64,000 nt of DNA from positions 372,001 to 436,000 of the forward strand of contig NC_009840.1 of NCBI RefSeq assembly GCF_000018065.1, read 5' to 3'. Below, in pieces: positions 36,426 to 46,503 of the stretch. This DNA is from Prochlorococcus marinus str. MIT 9215. Lineage in GTDB: Bacteria > Cyanobacteriota > Cyanobacteriia > PCC-6307 > Cyanobiaceae. The notes beneath the pieces are model-generated. The model had not been told where the DNA came from, searched no databases, and saw nothing but the letters and a program-made list of their open reading frames with translations. The translations under genes and the position numbers were made by a program. The stretch's first letter is position 1. Each line of letters opens with the position of its first letter.

Positions 36426-37181
36426 ATGATAAAAAATAAGTTTTTAAGTTTACTTAATCGATATAAAACTGATTTACCAACATTAACCATCGTTGGTGTG
36501 GGCCCTGGAGATCCATCGCTTTTAACGATTGCTGCAGTAGATGCAATCAAAAAGGCGAACGTTATAGTTTTCCCAATTTCAGATGATAATAAAAGGAGTT
36601 TCGCTGCAGAAATAGTCAAGAAATACACCAAATTTAAAAAAAATATTCCTATTATCTTTCCAATGGCTAGGGAGGATTTTGATCCAGATGAAATATGGTC
36701 TAATGCTGTAGAAAAAATTGTGAGGTTTATACAAAATGGAGAATCAGTTGTTTTACTTTGTCTTGGTGATACTTCTCTATTTGCTAGTTCTTCAAATATC
36801 TTGAGGTTAATAAAAAATAATCATGCTGAAATTATTACCAAAACCATACCTGGTATTTCTTCTGTCTCAGCAGCAGCAGCTTTGAATGATTTTGATTTGG
36901 TAAAAAAAGGCGAGACTTTGATTATCAAAGAATGTCCTTCTTCAGAATCTGAATTAACAACCTTAATTAGGGAAAGTAAAGCAAATAAAACAGTATTGGC
37001 CATTATGAAAGTTGGCAAAAGATGGAATTTAGTCAGGGAAATTTTAAAAAAAGAGGATATCATCAATACATCATTAATAGCTTTAAGCGTTGGGATGCCT
37101 GATCAAATTATTCAATATGCATCACAATATAAAAAGGAATTTATGCATTATTTTTCTTTGATTTTGATAAGATTCAATTAA
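36426..37181 (+). CDS. cobI: Precorrin-2 C20-methyltransferase
   Basis: 251 aa. SAM-dependent methylation of precorrin-2 at C20 in cobalamin synthesis. It shows the tetrapyrrole methylase pattern: VGVGPGDPSLLTIAAVDAI, CLGDTSLFASSSNILR and TIPGISSVSAAAALNDF. Its stop overlaps the next start codon by one base. Confidence 0.9.
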   Translation: MIKNKFLSLLNRYKTDLPTLTIVGVGPGDPSLLTIAAVDAIKKANVIVFPISDDNKRSFAAEIVKKYTKFKKNIPIIFPMAREDFDPDEIWSNAVEKIVRFIQNGESVVLLCLGDTSLFASSSNILRLIKNNHAEIITKTIPGISSVSAAAALNDFDLVKKGETLIIKECPSSESELTTLIRESKANKTVLAIMKVGKRWNLVREILKKEDIINTSLIALSVGMPDQIIQYASQYKKEFMHYFSLILIRFN

Positions 37182-37666
37182 TGTGTAAAAAAGAAAAATT
37201 AGTTGATAATCAATTTACATGGCCAATATGCAAGGAACTATTATTTCTTGTTCTCGAAGATAAGGTTAGTGACGTATTTGTTTGTGAATTAGTTTGGGAA
37301 AGACTTTTTTATACTAGAGAAACACCCCTAGATAATTGGGTTCCTAGTGCATTAACTCCTAATTATTGGTCAGAAAAATTTGAAAAAGCTCCTCAGATCA
37401 TTTCAGAGCGATCAGCCTCAGTACACTTGACTCGATCAATTCCAAAAGACTATAAACAAGGATTGAAAAATTTTCTTAGTTTTAAAGGTTATAAGATTAG
37501 TGAACTCTATCCAAGAAAAACTAGAAGAGCGACGGCAGTAAATTGGTTGATTTATTGGGCGATTGAAAATGATTGTTTTTCAAAAGATAATGGATTAATT
37601 CCAAGTCCTAGTTCACCACCTTTTAATCCAGTTAAAGGACATTTTGGCGATCCAGAAATCAAATAA
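37181..37666 (+). CDS. DUF1823 family protein
   Basis: 161 aa, a protein conserved among cyanobacteria and plastid-bearing lineages. The recognisable core is FTWPICKELLFLVLEDKVSD, VWERLFYTR, APQIISERSASVHLTRSIPK and YPRKTRRATAVNWL. Function unknown. It starts on the last base of cobI and lies 74 bp before der. Confidence 0.8.
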   Translation: MCKKEKLVDNQFTWPICKELLFLVLEDKVSDVFVCELVWERLFYTRETPLDNWVPSALTPNYWSEKFEKAPQIISERSASVHLTRSIPKDYKQGLKNFLSFKGYKISELYPRKTRRATAVNWLIYWAIENDCFSKDNGLIPSPSSPPFNPVKGHFGDPEIK

Positions 37667-37740
37667 GTTTTTTTGAATAAGGTAAATGAATATATTAAAG
37701 GTATAGTTGTAATGGATACTACTTTCTTTGGAGAGAAGAA

Positions 37741-39114
37741 TTGATTCTTCCTACAATAGCAATTATCGGAAGACCTAACGTTGGGAAATCTACCTTGGTT
37801 AATCGTCTTTGCCAAAGTAATGATGCAATAGTATTTGATAAACCTGGCGTTACAAGAGATAGAACTTATCAAAATGCTTCATGGGGAGGTAAGGAATTTC
37901 AAATAGTTGATACTGGAGGTTTAGTTTTTGATGATGATAGTGAATTTCTCCCAGAGATAAGGACGCAAGTTTTCTTGGCTTTAGAAGAGGCTTCACTAGC
38001 GTTACTGGTGGTAGATGGGAATCAAGGGGTTACTGATGGTGATTTATCAATAGCAAAATGGTTAAGAAACTCAAGCTGTAAAACAATTGTTGCTGTAAAC
38101 AAATGCGAATCGACTACTCTAGGAATATCCTTGGCTTCAGAGTTTTGGAAATTAGGATTGGGGGAACCTAACCCTGTTTCGGCTATTCATGGTTCAGGTA
38201 CTGGAGATCTTTTAGATCTCGTTATTGGCGAACTTCCTGAAAATAATATCCGAGATGATGAAGAAAAGATAATGATGTCAATTATTGGTAGGCCTAATGT
38301 TGGTAAATCTAGTTTGTTAAATTCAATCTGTGGAGAAAAAAGAGCAATAGTTAGTGATATTAGTGGTACGACAACTGATTCAATAGATACGCTTATTAAA
38401 AAAGGTGATAATTATTGGAAGATTATTGATACTGCAGGGATTAGAAGAAAGAAAAATGTTAAATACGGTACTGAATTCTTTGGTATTAATAGAGCTTTTA
38501 AATCTATAGATAGAAGTGATGTTTGTGTGTTAGTTATAGATGCGGTTGACGGAGTAACAGATCAAGACCAAAAGCTGGCTGGGCGCATAGAAGAACAAGG
38601 CAGAGCTTGCATAATTGTTGTAAATAAATGGGATCTTGTGGAAAAAAATAGTTCAACAATTTATCAAGTAGAAAAAGAACTTAGATCTAAACTTTATTTT
38701 CTTCACTGGTCAAAAATGATTTTTATATCTGCCCTAACTGGTCAAAGAGTTGATAATATTTTTGAGCATGCTCTTAATGCTGTAAATCAACATAGAAGAA
38801 GAGTTACAACATCTGTAGTTAATGAAGTACTTAAAGAATCAATCAGTTGGAAAAGTCCTCCAACGAAGAGAAGCGGCAAGCAAGGTAGGCTTTATTACGG
38901 TACGCAAGTAAAGAATAAACCTCCCACTTTTACTCTTTTTGTAAATGACCCTAAATTATTTGGGATAACTTATAGACGGTATATTGAAAAACAAATAAGG
39001 TTGAATTTAGGTTTTGAAGGCACACCCCTCATTTTACTTTGGAGAGGAAAACAGCAAAGAGCTTTAAATAAAGAAGTCGAGAGAGAAAATATTGAGGTAA
39101 TTCAAAAGGATTAA
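37741..39114 (+). CDS. der: Ribosome biogenesis GTPase Der (EngA)
   Basis: 457 aa, with a TTG start. Two tandem GTPase domains: [15 protein letters not shown] and NKCE in the first; [19 protein letters not shown] and NKWD in the second; then a KH-like C-terminal domain ([20 protein letters not shown]). It acts in 50S subunit maturation. Its stop overlaps the ecfT ATG by one base (TAATG). Confidence 0.96.
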   Translation: MILPTIAIIGRPNVGKSTLVNRLCQSNDAIVFDKPGVTRDRTYQNASWGGKEFQIVDTGGLVFDDDSEFLPEIRTQVFLALEEASLALLVVDGNQGVTDGDLSIAKWLRNSSCKTIVAVNKCESTTLGISLASEFWKLGLGEPNPVSAIHGSGTGDLLDLVIGELPENNIRDDEEKIMMSIIGRPNVGKSSLLNSICGEKRAIVSDISGTTTDSIDTLIKKGDNYWKIIDTAGIRRKKNVKYGTEFFGINRAFKSIDRSDVCVLVIDAVDGVTDQDQKLAGRIEEQGRACIIVVNKWDLVEKNSSTIYQVEKELRSKLYFLHWSKMIFISALTGQRVDNIFEHALNAVNQHRRRVTTSVVNEVLKESISWKSPPTKRSGKQGRLYYGTQVKNKPPTFTLFVNDPKLFGITYRRYIEKQIRLNLGFEGTPLILLWRGKQQRALNKEVERENIEVIQKD

Positions 39115-40028
39115 TGAATTTGCTAACCAAATTTTCTGTTGGTCAATACGTTCATGGTAATAGAAGTTGGCTAAGAATTATAGATAGTAGATTAAAAATA
39201 ATTATTGTAATGATATTTTTAATCACTCCAATTTGGGCAGGTCCAATATGGAGATTGAGTTTAGTTGGTTTTTTACTAATAATTACTTTTTTAAGTTTAT
39301 TGCCATCTAGAGTATGGTGGCGATCATTATTATTTCTCTCATGTTTGTCACTATTAATTGGATGTATATCAATACTTGCATCGTCTAATATTCAATCAAT
39401 TGATGGCTACTTAAGAAATCCCAATGAGTTGCAAGTAGTACTGGAAAGCCAAAAAGAATGGAATATTTTGCAAATTCCCTCGCAGAAGATATGGTTTATT
39501 AATTTTGGTCCCTATAACTTATCAAGAAAAGCTTTTGAACTAGGAATAAAAACCTCTACTTTGATATTTACCGTTATTCATAGTGTGAATTTGATGCTTT
39601 TAACCACATTACAGGAAGACATTGTATGGGGATTAAGTTGGTTTATGTATCCATTAAGAAAGATTGGATTGCCAATTAGTAAGTGGCTTTTTCAGTTGTT
39701 AATTGCTTTACGATTTATTCCTCTAGTGCAGGAAGAACTTCAAAATATCCTTAAATCAGTGACAGTTAGATCAATAAATTTTCGAAATTTAGGATTAAAG
39801 AAATCCTTTAGTGTTCTGTTAATTTTAGTGGAAAGGTTATTTCAAAATATATTTCTGAGAATAGATCATGGAGCAGAGTCATTACTCTCAAAGAAAAAAA
39901 TTCTTGTAAAGACCAATAGATTTAGAATTCTTCATCCTTCCAAATCTCTCAATGTAATTGTTAATACATTATCGATTTTTTTTATATGCATGGCAATTTT
40001 TCTTAGAAAACTGTATGGTGCATTATAA
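39114..40028 (+). CDS. ECF-type transporter transmembrane protein (CbiQ/EcfT-like)
   Basis: 304 aa with several hydrophobic helices (LKIIIVMIFLITPIWAG, LLFLSCLSLLIGCISILA, TLIFTVIHSVNLMLL and a C-terminal IVNTLSIFFICMAIFL). The LRFIPLVQEELQNIL segment corresponds to the coupling region of EcfT proteins. It likely forms the membrane component of an energy-coupling-factor importer for a vitamin or metal; its substrate is not evident, and no ATPase is adjacent. Confidence 0.8.
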   Translation: MNLLTKFSVGQYVHGNRSWLRIIDSRLKIIIVMIFLITPIWAGPIWRLSLVGFLLIITFLSLLPSRVWWRSLLFLSCLSLLIGCISILASSNIQSIDGYLRNPNELQVVLESQKEWNILQIPSQKIWFINFGPYNLSRKAFELGIKTSTLIFTVIHSVNLMLLTTLQEDIVWGLSWFMYPLRKIGLPISKWLFQLLIALRFIPLVQEELQNILKSVTVRSINFRNLGLKKSFSVLLILVERLFQNIFLRIDHGAESLLSKKKILVKTNRFRILHPSKSLNVIVNTLSIFFICMAIFLRKLYGAL

Positions 40029-40045
40029 ATAATAAAATATTAGGT

Positions 40046-40312
40046 TTGAGTTCTGAGCGTTATTTAAACCATCCAACATTTGGGATGTTGTATCAAGTTT
40101 CTCCTGGGAATAATGGGAGAGATATTTATGCGACTTTGTACGCTCAAAAAATGTTTTTTTTGGTGGAAGTTAGACAGAGAGAAATTTTTTTTGAAGTGAT
40201 ACCTTATTTAGACGCCCGTAATCAGGCCGAATTAAATCTTCAAAAAGCTAGAAGAAAGGGATCTGCAGATCTATCTAAATGGGACAATTTATTTAAGCAA
40301 ACTTTCTTATAA
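40046..40312 (+). CDS. pipX: PipX, PII-interacting NtcA coactivator
   Basis: 88 aa from a TTG start. It aligns well with PipX: SSERYLNHPTFGMLYQV, DIYATLYAQKMFFLV and FKQTFL at the C terminus. PipX shuttles between PII and the nitrogen regulator NtcA according to 2-oxoglutarate level. It lies 3 bp before the PipY gene, the standard cyanobacterial arrangement. Confidence 0.93.
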   Translation: MSSERYLNHPTFGMLYQVSPGNNGRDIYATLYAQKMFFLVEVRQREIFFEVIPYLDARNQAELNLQKARRKGSADLSKWDNLFKQTFL

Positions 40313-40315
40313 AAG

Positions 40316-40951
40316 GTGAATCCTGCAAATTATTTAAAAATAAAAAATAAAATCCCATCAAATGTAAATATTCTTGCGGTAAGTAAAGGATTTAAAAGTC
40401 AAGAAATCAAGACTATTCAAAATATAGGTCAGAATGATTTTGGTGAAAGTAAGTTTCAAGAGGCGTATGAAAAACAATTAATCTTAAAAGACCTTAAACA
40501 AATAAATTGGCACTTTATTGGAAGAATACAAAGTAATAAAATTAGAAAGATAGTACAAAATTTTAAATACATTCATTCAGTAGATTCATTTGAAAAGTTG
40601 CAAAAGATTTCAAATATTTCACGAGAAGAGGAGAAATATCCATCAATAATGTTGCAGGTTAAGTTTAGTGATGACCCTACTAAAGGAGGTTTTAATCCTG
40701 AATTTTTAATATTGAAATGGAGAGAAATTCAAGAATTGGAAAATATTTCATTAACTGGTTTGATGACTATCAATCCTAAAGGCCTGAGCTCGAAAGAAAA
40801 TTCAGGGTTGTTCAAAAAATGTCGTACTCTCGCTGATACACTTCAACTGCCAGATTGTTCTATGGGGATGTCAAGTGATTGGGAAGAAGCTATTGACGCT
40901 GGATCAACTTGGTTAAGATTAGGATCATTAATATTTGGAGGAAGATACTAA
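40316..40951 (+). CDS. pipY: PLP homeostasis protein (PipY/YggS family)
   Basis: 211 aa with a GTG start. A single-domain PLP-binding TIM barrel: the lysine site is NILAVSKGFK, then GQNDFGESKFQEAYEK, WHFIGRIQSNK, SLTGLMTINP, SMGMSSDWEEAI and TWLRLGSLIFGGR. It maintains vitamin B6 and amino-acid balance and works with PipX in cyanobacteria. Confidence 0.93.
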   Translation: MNPANYLKIKNKIPSNVNILAVSKGFKSQEIKTIQNIGQNDFGESKFQEAYEKQLILKDLKQINWHFIGRIQSNKIRKIVQNFKYIHSVDSFEKLQKISNISREEEKYPSIMLQVKFSDDPTKGGFNPEFLILKWREIQELENISLTGLMTINPKGLSSKENSGLFKKCRTLADTLQLPDCSMGMSSDWEEAIDAGSTWLRLGSLIFGGRY

Positions 40952-41030
40952 TTAGTTATTTTTTTATAAAAATCTTATCTTTAAACTTGCAGTAAAGTTC
41001 AACTAACGTTATCTAAGTATAGGTAGTTTA

Positions 41031-41073
41031 TTCATTTAAAAATGAATCTATTGCTTAAGGTTCTTAAACCTTA
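41031..41073 (+). promoter_or_regulatory. Two tandem hairpins in the sepF leader
   Basis: TTCATTT/AAATGAA (41031-41046) is followed by TAAGGTT/AACCTTA around CTTA (41056-41073), 28 bp before the sepF GTG. They could end the pipXY transcript or fold in the sepF leader. No T-run follows. Confidence 0.4.
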
Positions 41074-41100
41074 GTAATCAATTTCAAGAGGATTTAAAAG

Positions 41101-41676
41101 GTGTCACTTATTTCTAGATTAAAGGCAGTTGTTGCAGGTGATGAATATCTCGATGATGATTTTGATGAATTGGATTATGCGTCAGAGGATGAATTAAATG
41201 ACATTGATAATTTCAAAAATAGTCCAAGGAATAAAAATGCCCTTGCAAATGCAAATCCATTCGATTTTATGAATAACAACAGATCATCAAAAGTGGTTGG
41301 TATGCCTGGAATATCAAATTCATCTTCAGAGGTAAGCTTAATGGAACCAAGAAGTTTTGATGAGATGCCTCAAGCTATACAAGCATTAAGAGAGAGAAAA
41401 ACTGTAATTCTCAATTTAACTATGATGGATCCTGATCAAGCTCAAAGAGCGGTTGATTTTATCGCAGGGGGCACATATGCAATTGATGGACATCAAGAGA
41501 GAGTCGGTGAAAGTATTTTTCTTTTTGCTCCAAGTTGTGTAAATGTAACAAGTTCTTCCCCAGAAGAAGCCTCTCCCTCTTCTGTGCCTACAGAAAACAC
41601 GCCACAATATAGCTTAGGCAAAAATACTACTCCTGAACCAGCATGGGGTAATTCTAAATTAAGTGCTTATTCATGA
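41101..41676 (+). CDS. sepF: Cell division protein SepF
   Basis: 191 aa, GTG start preceded by AAGAGG. An acidic linker follows a short N-terminal membrane-targeting helix, then the SepF/YlmF domain ([63 protein letters not shown]). SepF tethers FtsZ to the membrane and shapes the Z ring. Seven bases separate it from proC. Confidence 0.94.
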   Translation: MSLISRLKAVVAGDEYLDDDFDELDYASEDELNDIDNFKNSPRNKNALANANPFDFMNNNRSSKVVGMPGISNSSSEVSLMEPRSFDEMPQAIQALRERKTVILNLTMMDPDQAQRAVDFIAGGTYAIDGHQERVGESIFLFAPSCVNVTSSSPEEASPSSVPTENTPQYSLGKNTTPEPAWGNSKLSAYS

Positions 41677-41683
41677 TTAATCT

Positions 41684-42496
41684 GTGACTGATAAAATTGC
41701 GATTATTGGTTTTGGAAATATTGCAAGTGCTATAGTAACCCCTCTATTAGAGAACAAATTAATTCAGCCGGAACATGTTTTTTGTGTTGTAAATTCAGAA
41801 AAAAGTTTAGAGAATATAAAAAAAAATTATAAACATAATATAAACGTTTACAGATCAGGTTCTAAAGAGTCAAAAATAATTTGGGATTGTCAATATAAAC
41901 TTCTTTCGATAAAACCCCAACAATTTAATGATATAAGTGAGGCCCATTCTATAAAAAACAAGGATAATTTATTAGTTTCAATTCTTGCGGGGGTTTCAAT
42001 AAATAGACTTACTCAAAAGTTCCCGAATCACAAATGTGTGAGGGTGGTTACAAATGTTCCCATAACTATTGGAAAAGGTTTAACAGGGATTTCTTGGGGA
42101 GAAGAAATTACAGCAGATCAGAAAAAATTTACAAAAAATTTATTTCAAAATACTAGTAAAATTTATGAATTTACTGAAGATTATCTTGATATATTTTTAG
42201 CTTTAACTTCATCGGGACCTGCAATTATTGCTTTAATTATAGAAGCATTAAGTGATGGAGGATTAAGTGGGGGATTACCAAAAATAATTTCAGAGGAACT
42301 TGTTATGGAAATGATACTAGGGACTATTTGTCTAATAAAGGAAAATAAACTTACTACTTCTGAGCTTAAAAATTTAGTAACCTCTCCTGGCGGAACAACT
42401 ATTTCTGCTTTAAGGGTTTTAGAAAAAAAGAGTGTAAGGTCAGCATTAATTGAATCAATAGTTTCAGCTAGTAATAGAAGTAAAGAGTTTCGTTAG
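41684..42496 (+). CDS. proC: Pyrroline-5-carboxylate reductase
   Basis: 270 aa, GTG start. Last step of proline synthesis, reducing P5C with NAD(P)H. Rossmann start IAIIGFGNIASAIVTPL, then VSILAGVSI, the helical domain TSSGPAIIALIIEALSDGGL and the signature VTSPGGTTISALRVLE. It sits directly after sepF, as in many cyanobacteria. Confidence 0.93.
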   Translation: MTDKIAIIGFGNIASAIVTPLLENKLIQPEHVFCVVNSEKSLENIKKNYKHNINVYRSGSKESKIIWDCQYKLLSIKPQQFNDISEAHSIKNKDNLLVSILAGVSINRLTQKFPNHKCVRVVTNVPITIGKGLTGISWGEEITADQKKFTKNLFQNTSKIYEFTEDYLDIFLALTSSGPAIIALIIEALSDGGLSGGLPKIISEELVMEMILGTICLIKENKLTTSELKNLVTSPGGTTISALRVLEKKSVRSALIESIVSASNRSKEFR

Positions 42497-42505
42497 TTTT
42501 TGAAA

Positions 42506-43660
42506 CTACTTTTTAAAGTTCATATAAACTTTCTCAAGCGAGTTTATATTTTTAGTCATTGTATATCTCTCAAGTACTCTTTTTCTAGCTTTTTCTCCAA
42601 GATCTTTTGTAAATGAAGGATGTTCTACAAGAATTGAGATTATAGTTTTCAATTGTGCAGCCACATTATCAGTGGAAATCACTATCCCTGCTCCGTGATC
42701 TAAAACTTCACCATCAGCACCGGCATCTGTGGCTACACATGCAGTACCAGTAGACATTGCCTCTAAAAGTGATAATGATAACCCCTCCACTAAGCTTGGT
42801 AAGAAAAATACCTCTGCTATTTGCATTATCGCTACCCTAGTTTCTAAATCTAATTCGGCACCCCACCAAATTAATTTCTCATTACTAAGCTTAGAAAAAC
42901 TATTTTCAAGTGTTGGCTTTATTGGTCCATCTCCAACAATAACTAATTTGCAATTTTGAGTTTTTGTTTGGCGCCAAGAACGTAAAAGTGCCTCGATATT
43001 TTTCTCATTGGCAATTCTACCCATATATAAAAAGATTCTTTCATTTCCAAGTTTGTTTTTTACCTGATCATATTTTTTATTTTTTTCGCAAAAAGGTTTC
43101 CAAATGTTCTCATCAACACCGTTTGGAATAATTATTTGTTTTTCTTTAGGTACTCCTAATTTATAAAGAACATCTTTTTGAAGTTCGGAAAAAATGATTA
43201 TTTTATCGAACTTTGATAAAGAGGGAGCATAAAGTTGATATGTTAACTGTTGAGTGCTAGCAGTTAAATTTCTATTTTTTGCATCAAATGGTGGGTGAAA
43301 TGTTCCTATTAGTGGAAGATTAATTTCATCACAAATCTCTGGAAGTCTAAAGTCTAAAGGAGATAAAGTTAAGCTTGCATGTACTAAATCAGGCTTTAAT
43401 CTTTCCAATGATAGCCTTAGCTCTTTTTCTGCTCTTGGTGATGGTATTGTATAAACTTGGGACTTAATTAAATATGGAAGACTTACATCAGGATCATTTG
43501 CCAGAAATAATGGTTTTGATGAATTTGAACTAGAAGGATTGTCGAAATGAATGAAACTAATTTTATGACCTCTGGCCTTTAATTTCTCAGTAGTTGAATT
43601 ACCATAAGTTACATTTCCACAAAAAGGGGACTTCTTACCCAACCAGGCAACATGAACCAC
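42506..43660 (-). CDS. GT4-family glycosyltransferase
   Basis: 384 aa GT-B glycosyltransferase (group 1). The C-terminal donor domain shows IFLYMGRIANEKNIEALLRS and the E-x7-E motif in PSLVEGLSLSLLEAMSTGTA. The N-terminal acceptor domain starts HVAWLGKKSPFCGNVTYG. The acceptor is unknown; glycolipid or surface polysaccharide synthesis is plausible. It converges with proC. Confidence 0.85.
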   Translation of the reverse strand: MVHVAWLGKKSPFCGNVTYGNSTTEKLKARGHKISFIHFDNPSSSNSSKPLFLANDPDVSLPYLIKSQVYTIPSPRAEKELRLSLERLKPDLVHASLTLSPLDFRLPEICDEINLPLIGTFHPPFDAKNRNLTASTQQLTYQLYAPSLSKFDKIIIFSELQKDVLYKLGVPKEKQIIIPNGVDENIWKPFCEKNKKYDQVKNKLGNERIFLYMGRIANEKNIEALLRSWRQTKTQNCKLVIVGDGPIKPTLENSFSKLSNEKLIWWGAELDLETRVAIMQIAEVFFLPSLVEGLSLSLLEAMSTGTACVATDAGADGEVLDHGAGIVISTDNVAAQLKTIISILVEHPSFTKDLGEKARKRVLERYTMTKNINSLEKVYMNFKK

Positions 43661-43745
43661 ATTAATTGAATTAACTATTTATTAAATTAACAGTCAGAGC
43701 ACCCAAGTTCATAATTTTAAAATTTAATCATAGTTTATGAAAATG

Positions 43746-44531
43746 TTAACTATATATTTCTCTCAACATTTTTAGTGAAGATAGATCTTTCTCTAGTTGA
43801 GTTGAAATCCAAGTTTCAATGATAAATAATATTTTAAGCCAGACTTTTTTAGGTCCCAATAACTCTCCATTAGATTTTATTGGTAATTCGGGGAAAAGAA
43901 GTCTCTGTAATAGAGCAACTTCAGAGGCATTTATTTTAAGATTACTTTGAGGATCTTCCATGGACGAAAACCCTTCACTTGGCAAATAATGACAACTCCA
44001 TTCCCAATTTCCTAAAGGCGGAATAATAGGTTCTCCGGTTTTACAGCAATGATGAATTGGTAAATTTATACCTCCAATGGCTAATAGATGGATTAAAGAT
44101 TGAATACTCATTGAGAGTATTTTAATATCTTCTTCTTTAGAAATTTCATATAAATAAATCCTATCTAGATGTGCAAGAACACAAGATAAATAGTTTTGTT
44201 GCTTGTCATTATTTCCTACTAATAAAAAAGTTAATTCAGTTATTGCTTGCGCTGCTGCAAGACATTCAATATTTTTCCCTAGACCAGAATAGCTTTTTAA
44301 TATTTTAATTTGACGTACAGATTTAAGATTTCTTTTCCCAAAAATTTGCAGACTTAAATATGTTAATGGAGTAGCAGCGGCAAGACTACTTTTAGGACGT
44401 CTGGCACCAGGTACCGCTAATCGAACAATCCCTTGCTCATCAGTAAGAATAGTTATTAATCTATCATTCTCGCCTAATGGAGAAGTTTTAATGCAGAGAC
44501 CCTCTAGTCTGCACTCACCAGAACCAGACAT
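43746..44531 (-). CDS. recO: DNA repair protein RecO
   Basis: 261 aa. An N-terminal OB fold (LEGLCIKTSPLGENDRLITI, RLAVPGARRPKS), a helical middle and a zinc-like cysteine group (HHCCKTGEPI...WSCHY). RecO loads RecA with RecR during gap repair. Its start abuts the stop of the DeoC-like gene upstream on the same strand. Confidence 0.9.
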   Translation of the reverse strand: MSGSGECRLEGLCIKTSPLGENDRLITILTDEQGIVRLAVPGARRPKSSLAAATPLTYLSLQIFGKRNLKSVRQIKILKSYSGLGKNIECLAAAQAITELTFLLVGNNDKQQNYLSCVLAHLDRIYLYEISKEEDIKILSMSIQSLIHLLAIGGINLPIHHCCKTGEPIIPPLGNWEWSCHYLPSEGFSSMEDPQSNLKINASEVALLQRLLFPELPIKSNGELLGPKKVWLKILFIIETWISTQLEKDLSSLKMLREIYS

Positions 44532-45191
44532 TTAAATAACCTTTACTTCTTGAAAAATCTCACAAAAATTAGAAGTTCCAACGCAACTAATTCCATTATC
44601 AAACAAATCAATAACTTGTGTCAGTTTTTTTATACCACCCACAACTTTGATGTGATTTTGGGAGCCAGTTATTTTTAATATTTCCGCTACATCATTTAAT
44701 GTAATAGGAGGTCCAAACCCATCTCCGAGTTGAAATTTTTTTATTCCTAATTCCAAAGATATTTCTATCGCATTGTACCAAACTTCTTTTTGCAGTTTTG
44801 ATTTATTTATGATTATTGAAACTGGTAATCCAGATAACTTCACTTGCTCAATTTCAGCAGCAAAAGTGTCTAAGTCTTTTTTGAATAAATTGATAAAGTT
44901 TGGGATATATTCGATTCCGTTTGCACCTTGATCTTTTGCAAAATTAACTAATTCTTCAATAAATGCAACTGGTAAATCTGCTAAAGGGTAAGAAATGAGT
45001 GCGTTTATGTTTACATTGTAATTGCTTAAACGGTTTTTAAAATCATCTAAATAATTAAGTGAAGTAGAAATATTCTTGATATTATATTTTTTTATTAAAT
45101 CGCAATTCGCGCAGAAATCTTCCCAACTTAAATACGGGTTGATAATAATGGCATGAATTTTTTCGTTTAATTCATATTCAATATTTGGCAT
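44532..45191 (-). CDS. DeoC-like TIM-barrel protein lacking the Schiff-base lysine
   Basis: 219 aa, overall like deoxyribose-phosphate aldolase: ISYPLADLPVAFIEELVNFA, DQGANGIEYIPN, IKVVGGIKKLTQVIDL and GISCVGTSN. However, the usual F-I-K-T-S-T-G segment with the Schiff-base lysine reads FQLGDGFG (around Q154), and the catalytic aspartate position reads E94 or I93. The second active-site lysine (K182 in IKVVGG) remains. Classical aldolase activity is therefore doubtful. Transcribed with lrtA upstream (7 bp) and recO downstream. Confidence 0.75.
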   Translation of the reverse strand: MPNIEYELNEKIHAIIINPYLSWEDFCANCDLIKKYNIKNISTSLNYLDDFKNRLSNYNVNINALISYPLADLPVAFIEELVNFAKDQGANGIEYIPNFINLFKKDLDTFAAEIEQVKLSGLPVSIIINKSKLQKEVWYNAIEISLELGIKKFQLGDGFGPPITLNDVAEILKITGSQNHIKVVGGIKKLTQVIDLFDNGISCVGTSNFCEIFQEVKVI

Positions 45192-45198
45192 TTAAAAG

Positions 45199-45783
45199 TT
45201 ATTTGGATTGAATCAGTCCATAACCTCCATGATTCCTCTTGTATATAACTTGAAGTTCATTATTTTTGTTATTTCGAAAAACATAAAAATCATGATCAAT
45301 TAGATCTAATTGTTTTCTTGCTTCTTCTGATGAAATTGGATTCATTTCAAAGTATTTATTTTTGATAGATGGCTCAGGCAGACTCGCTTCTATTCCATCT
45401 TTAAGTAAAGCTTCATCTAAAAATCTTGATTCTGTATCTGCAATTAGGAAAGACTCTTTATTTTTAAATTGATTATTATGGAATATTTTATTGTTTCTTT
45501 CTTTGTATTTACGTAATTTTCTACAAAGTTTATTTGAAACTAAATCAATACTTGAGTATAGATTTTCAGTTTTTTCTTCCGCTCTAATTACGGTTCCATT
45601 TGCAAAAATAGTAACTTCAGCAGTCTGGAAGGAGACTCTTGGATTTTTTTCTATTGAAAGGTGTATGTCTGCTTCTTTAACGATATCCTTATAGTGATGT
45701 GTTGCTTTTTCTATCTTTGCCTCAGTATATTCTTTTAATGCTCCAGTGAGCTCAAGATTTTTCCCATGGATTAAAATTTTCAT
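45199..45783 (-). CDS. lrtA: Ribosome hibernation factor, long HPF / light-repressed protein
   Basis: 194 aa. N-terminal HPF/YfiA domain (MKILIHGKNLELTGALKEYT, ATHHYKDIVKEADIHLSIEK) and the C-terminal dimerisation domain (MNPISSEEARKQLDLIDHDF, YVFRNNKNNELQVIYKRN). It dimerises 70S ribosomes when growth slows; the cyanobacterial gene is dark-induced. Divergent from lipB, with 44 bp between the starts. Confidence 0.93.
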   Translation of the reverse strand: MKILIHGKNLELTGALKEYTEAKIEKATHHYKDIVKEADIHLSIEKNPRVSFQTAEVTIFANGTVIRAEEKTENLYSSIDLVSNKLCRKLRKYKERNNKIFHNNQFKNKESFLIADTESRFLDEALLKDGIEASLPEPSIKNKYFEMNPISSEEARKQLDLIDHDFYVFRNNKNNELQVIYKRNHGGYGLIQSK

Positions 45784-45827
45784 AACAAATCTAAAAATAT
45801 TTACTTACTTATTAAATCTACTTAAAT

Positions 45828-46478
45828 ATGGTTAATAGAACAGCAATAATTAAACAACCTGATAATATTTCTTTTTTCAATGATGTTTATAAATTACAAA
45901 AAGAATATCAGGAGTCATTGATTTTAGATAACTCTAACCCTGATTTTATTTGGATAGGTGAGCATCAACTCTGTTATACGTTGGGTAGGGGATCTAATTA
46001 CGATAATTTATTATTTTCTTTGAATGATGATAATTATGATGTTTTTAAGATTGATAGAGGTGGTGAGGTTACTTGTCATATGCCAGGACAATTAGTAACT
46101 TACTTGGTGTTAGATTTGAAAAATTTTAATAAAGATTTAAATTGGTATTTAAGAAAAATTGAAGAAATTATTATAAAAATTCTTGGAACTTTTAATATAG
46201 ATTGTCATTCAAGAGATGGTTTCACTGGTGTTTGGATAGGAAATAAGAAAATTGCTTCAATTGGAATTGGTTGTAAAAGATGGATTACAATAAATGGATT
46301 TTCAATCAATATTGACTGCGAATTAGAAAATTTTAATAAAATTGTTCCTTGCGGAATAGAGAATTGCCTTATGGCAAATATGATTGATTACAATAAGAAT
46401 TTAAATATCCAAGAAGTCAAGAGAATTGTTAAAAAAATCATTCAGGAAGAATTTAATTTTGATTTTGTATCAAAATAG
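45828..46478 (+). CDS. lipB: Octanoyltransferase
   Basis: 216 aa. Transfers octanoate from ACP to lipoyl domains. Motifs: [52 protein letters not shown] with the active lysine, and IVPCGIEN with the catalytic cysteine. It supplies lipoate for the pyruvate dehydrogenase E2 encoded 3 kb downstream. Confidence 0.94.
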   Translation: MVNRTAIIKQPDNISFFNDVYKLQKEYQESLILDNSNPDFIWIGEHQLCYTLGRGSNYDNLLFSLNDDNYDVFKIDRGGEVTCHMPGQLVTYLVLDLKNFNKDLNWYLRKIEEIIIKILGTFNIDCHSRDGFTGVWIGNKKIASIGIGCKRWITINGFSINIDCELENFNKIVPCGIENCLMANMIDYNKNLNIQEVKRIVKKIIQEEFNFDFVSK

Positions 46479-46503
46479 AAATTAAAATTTCAAATAATTT
46501 AAT

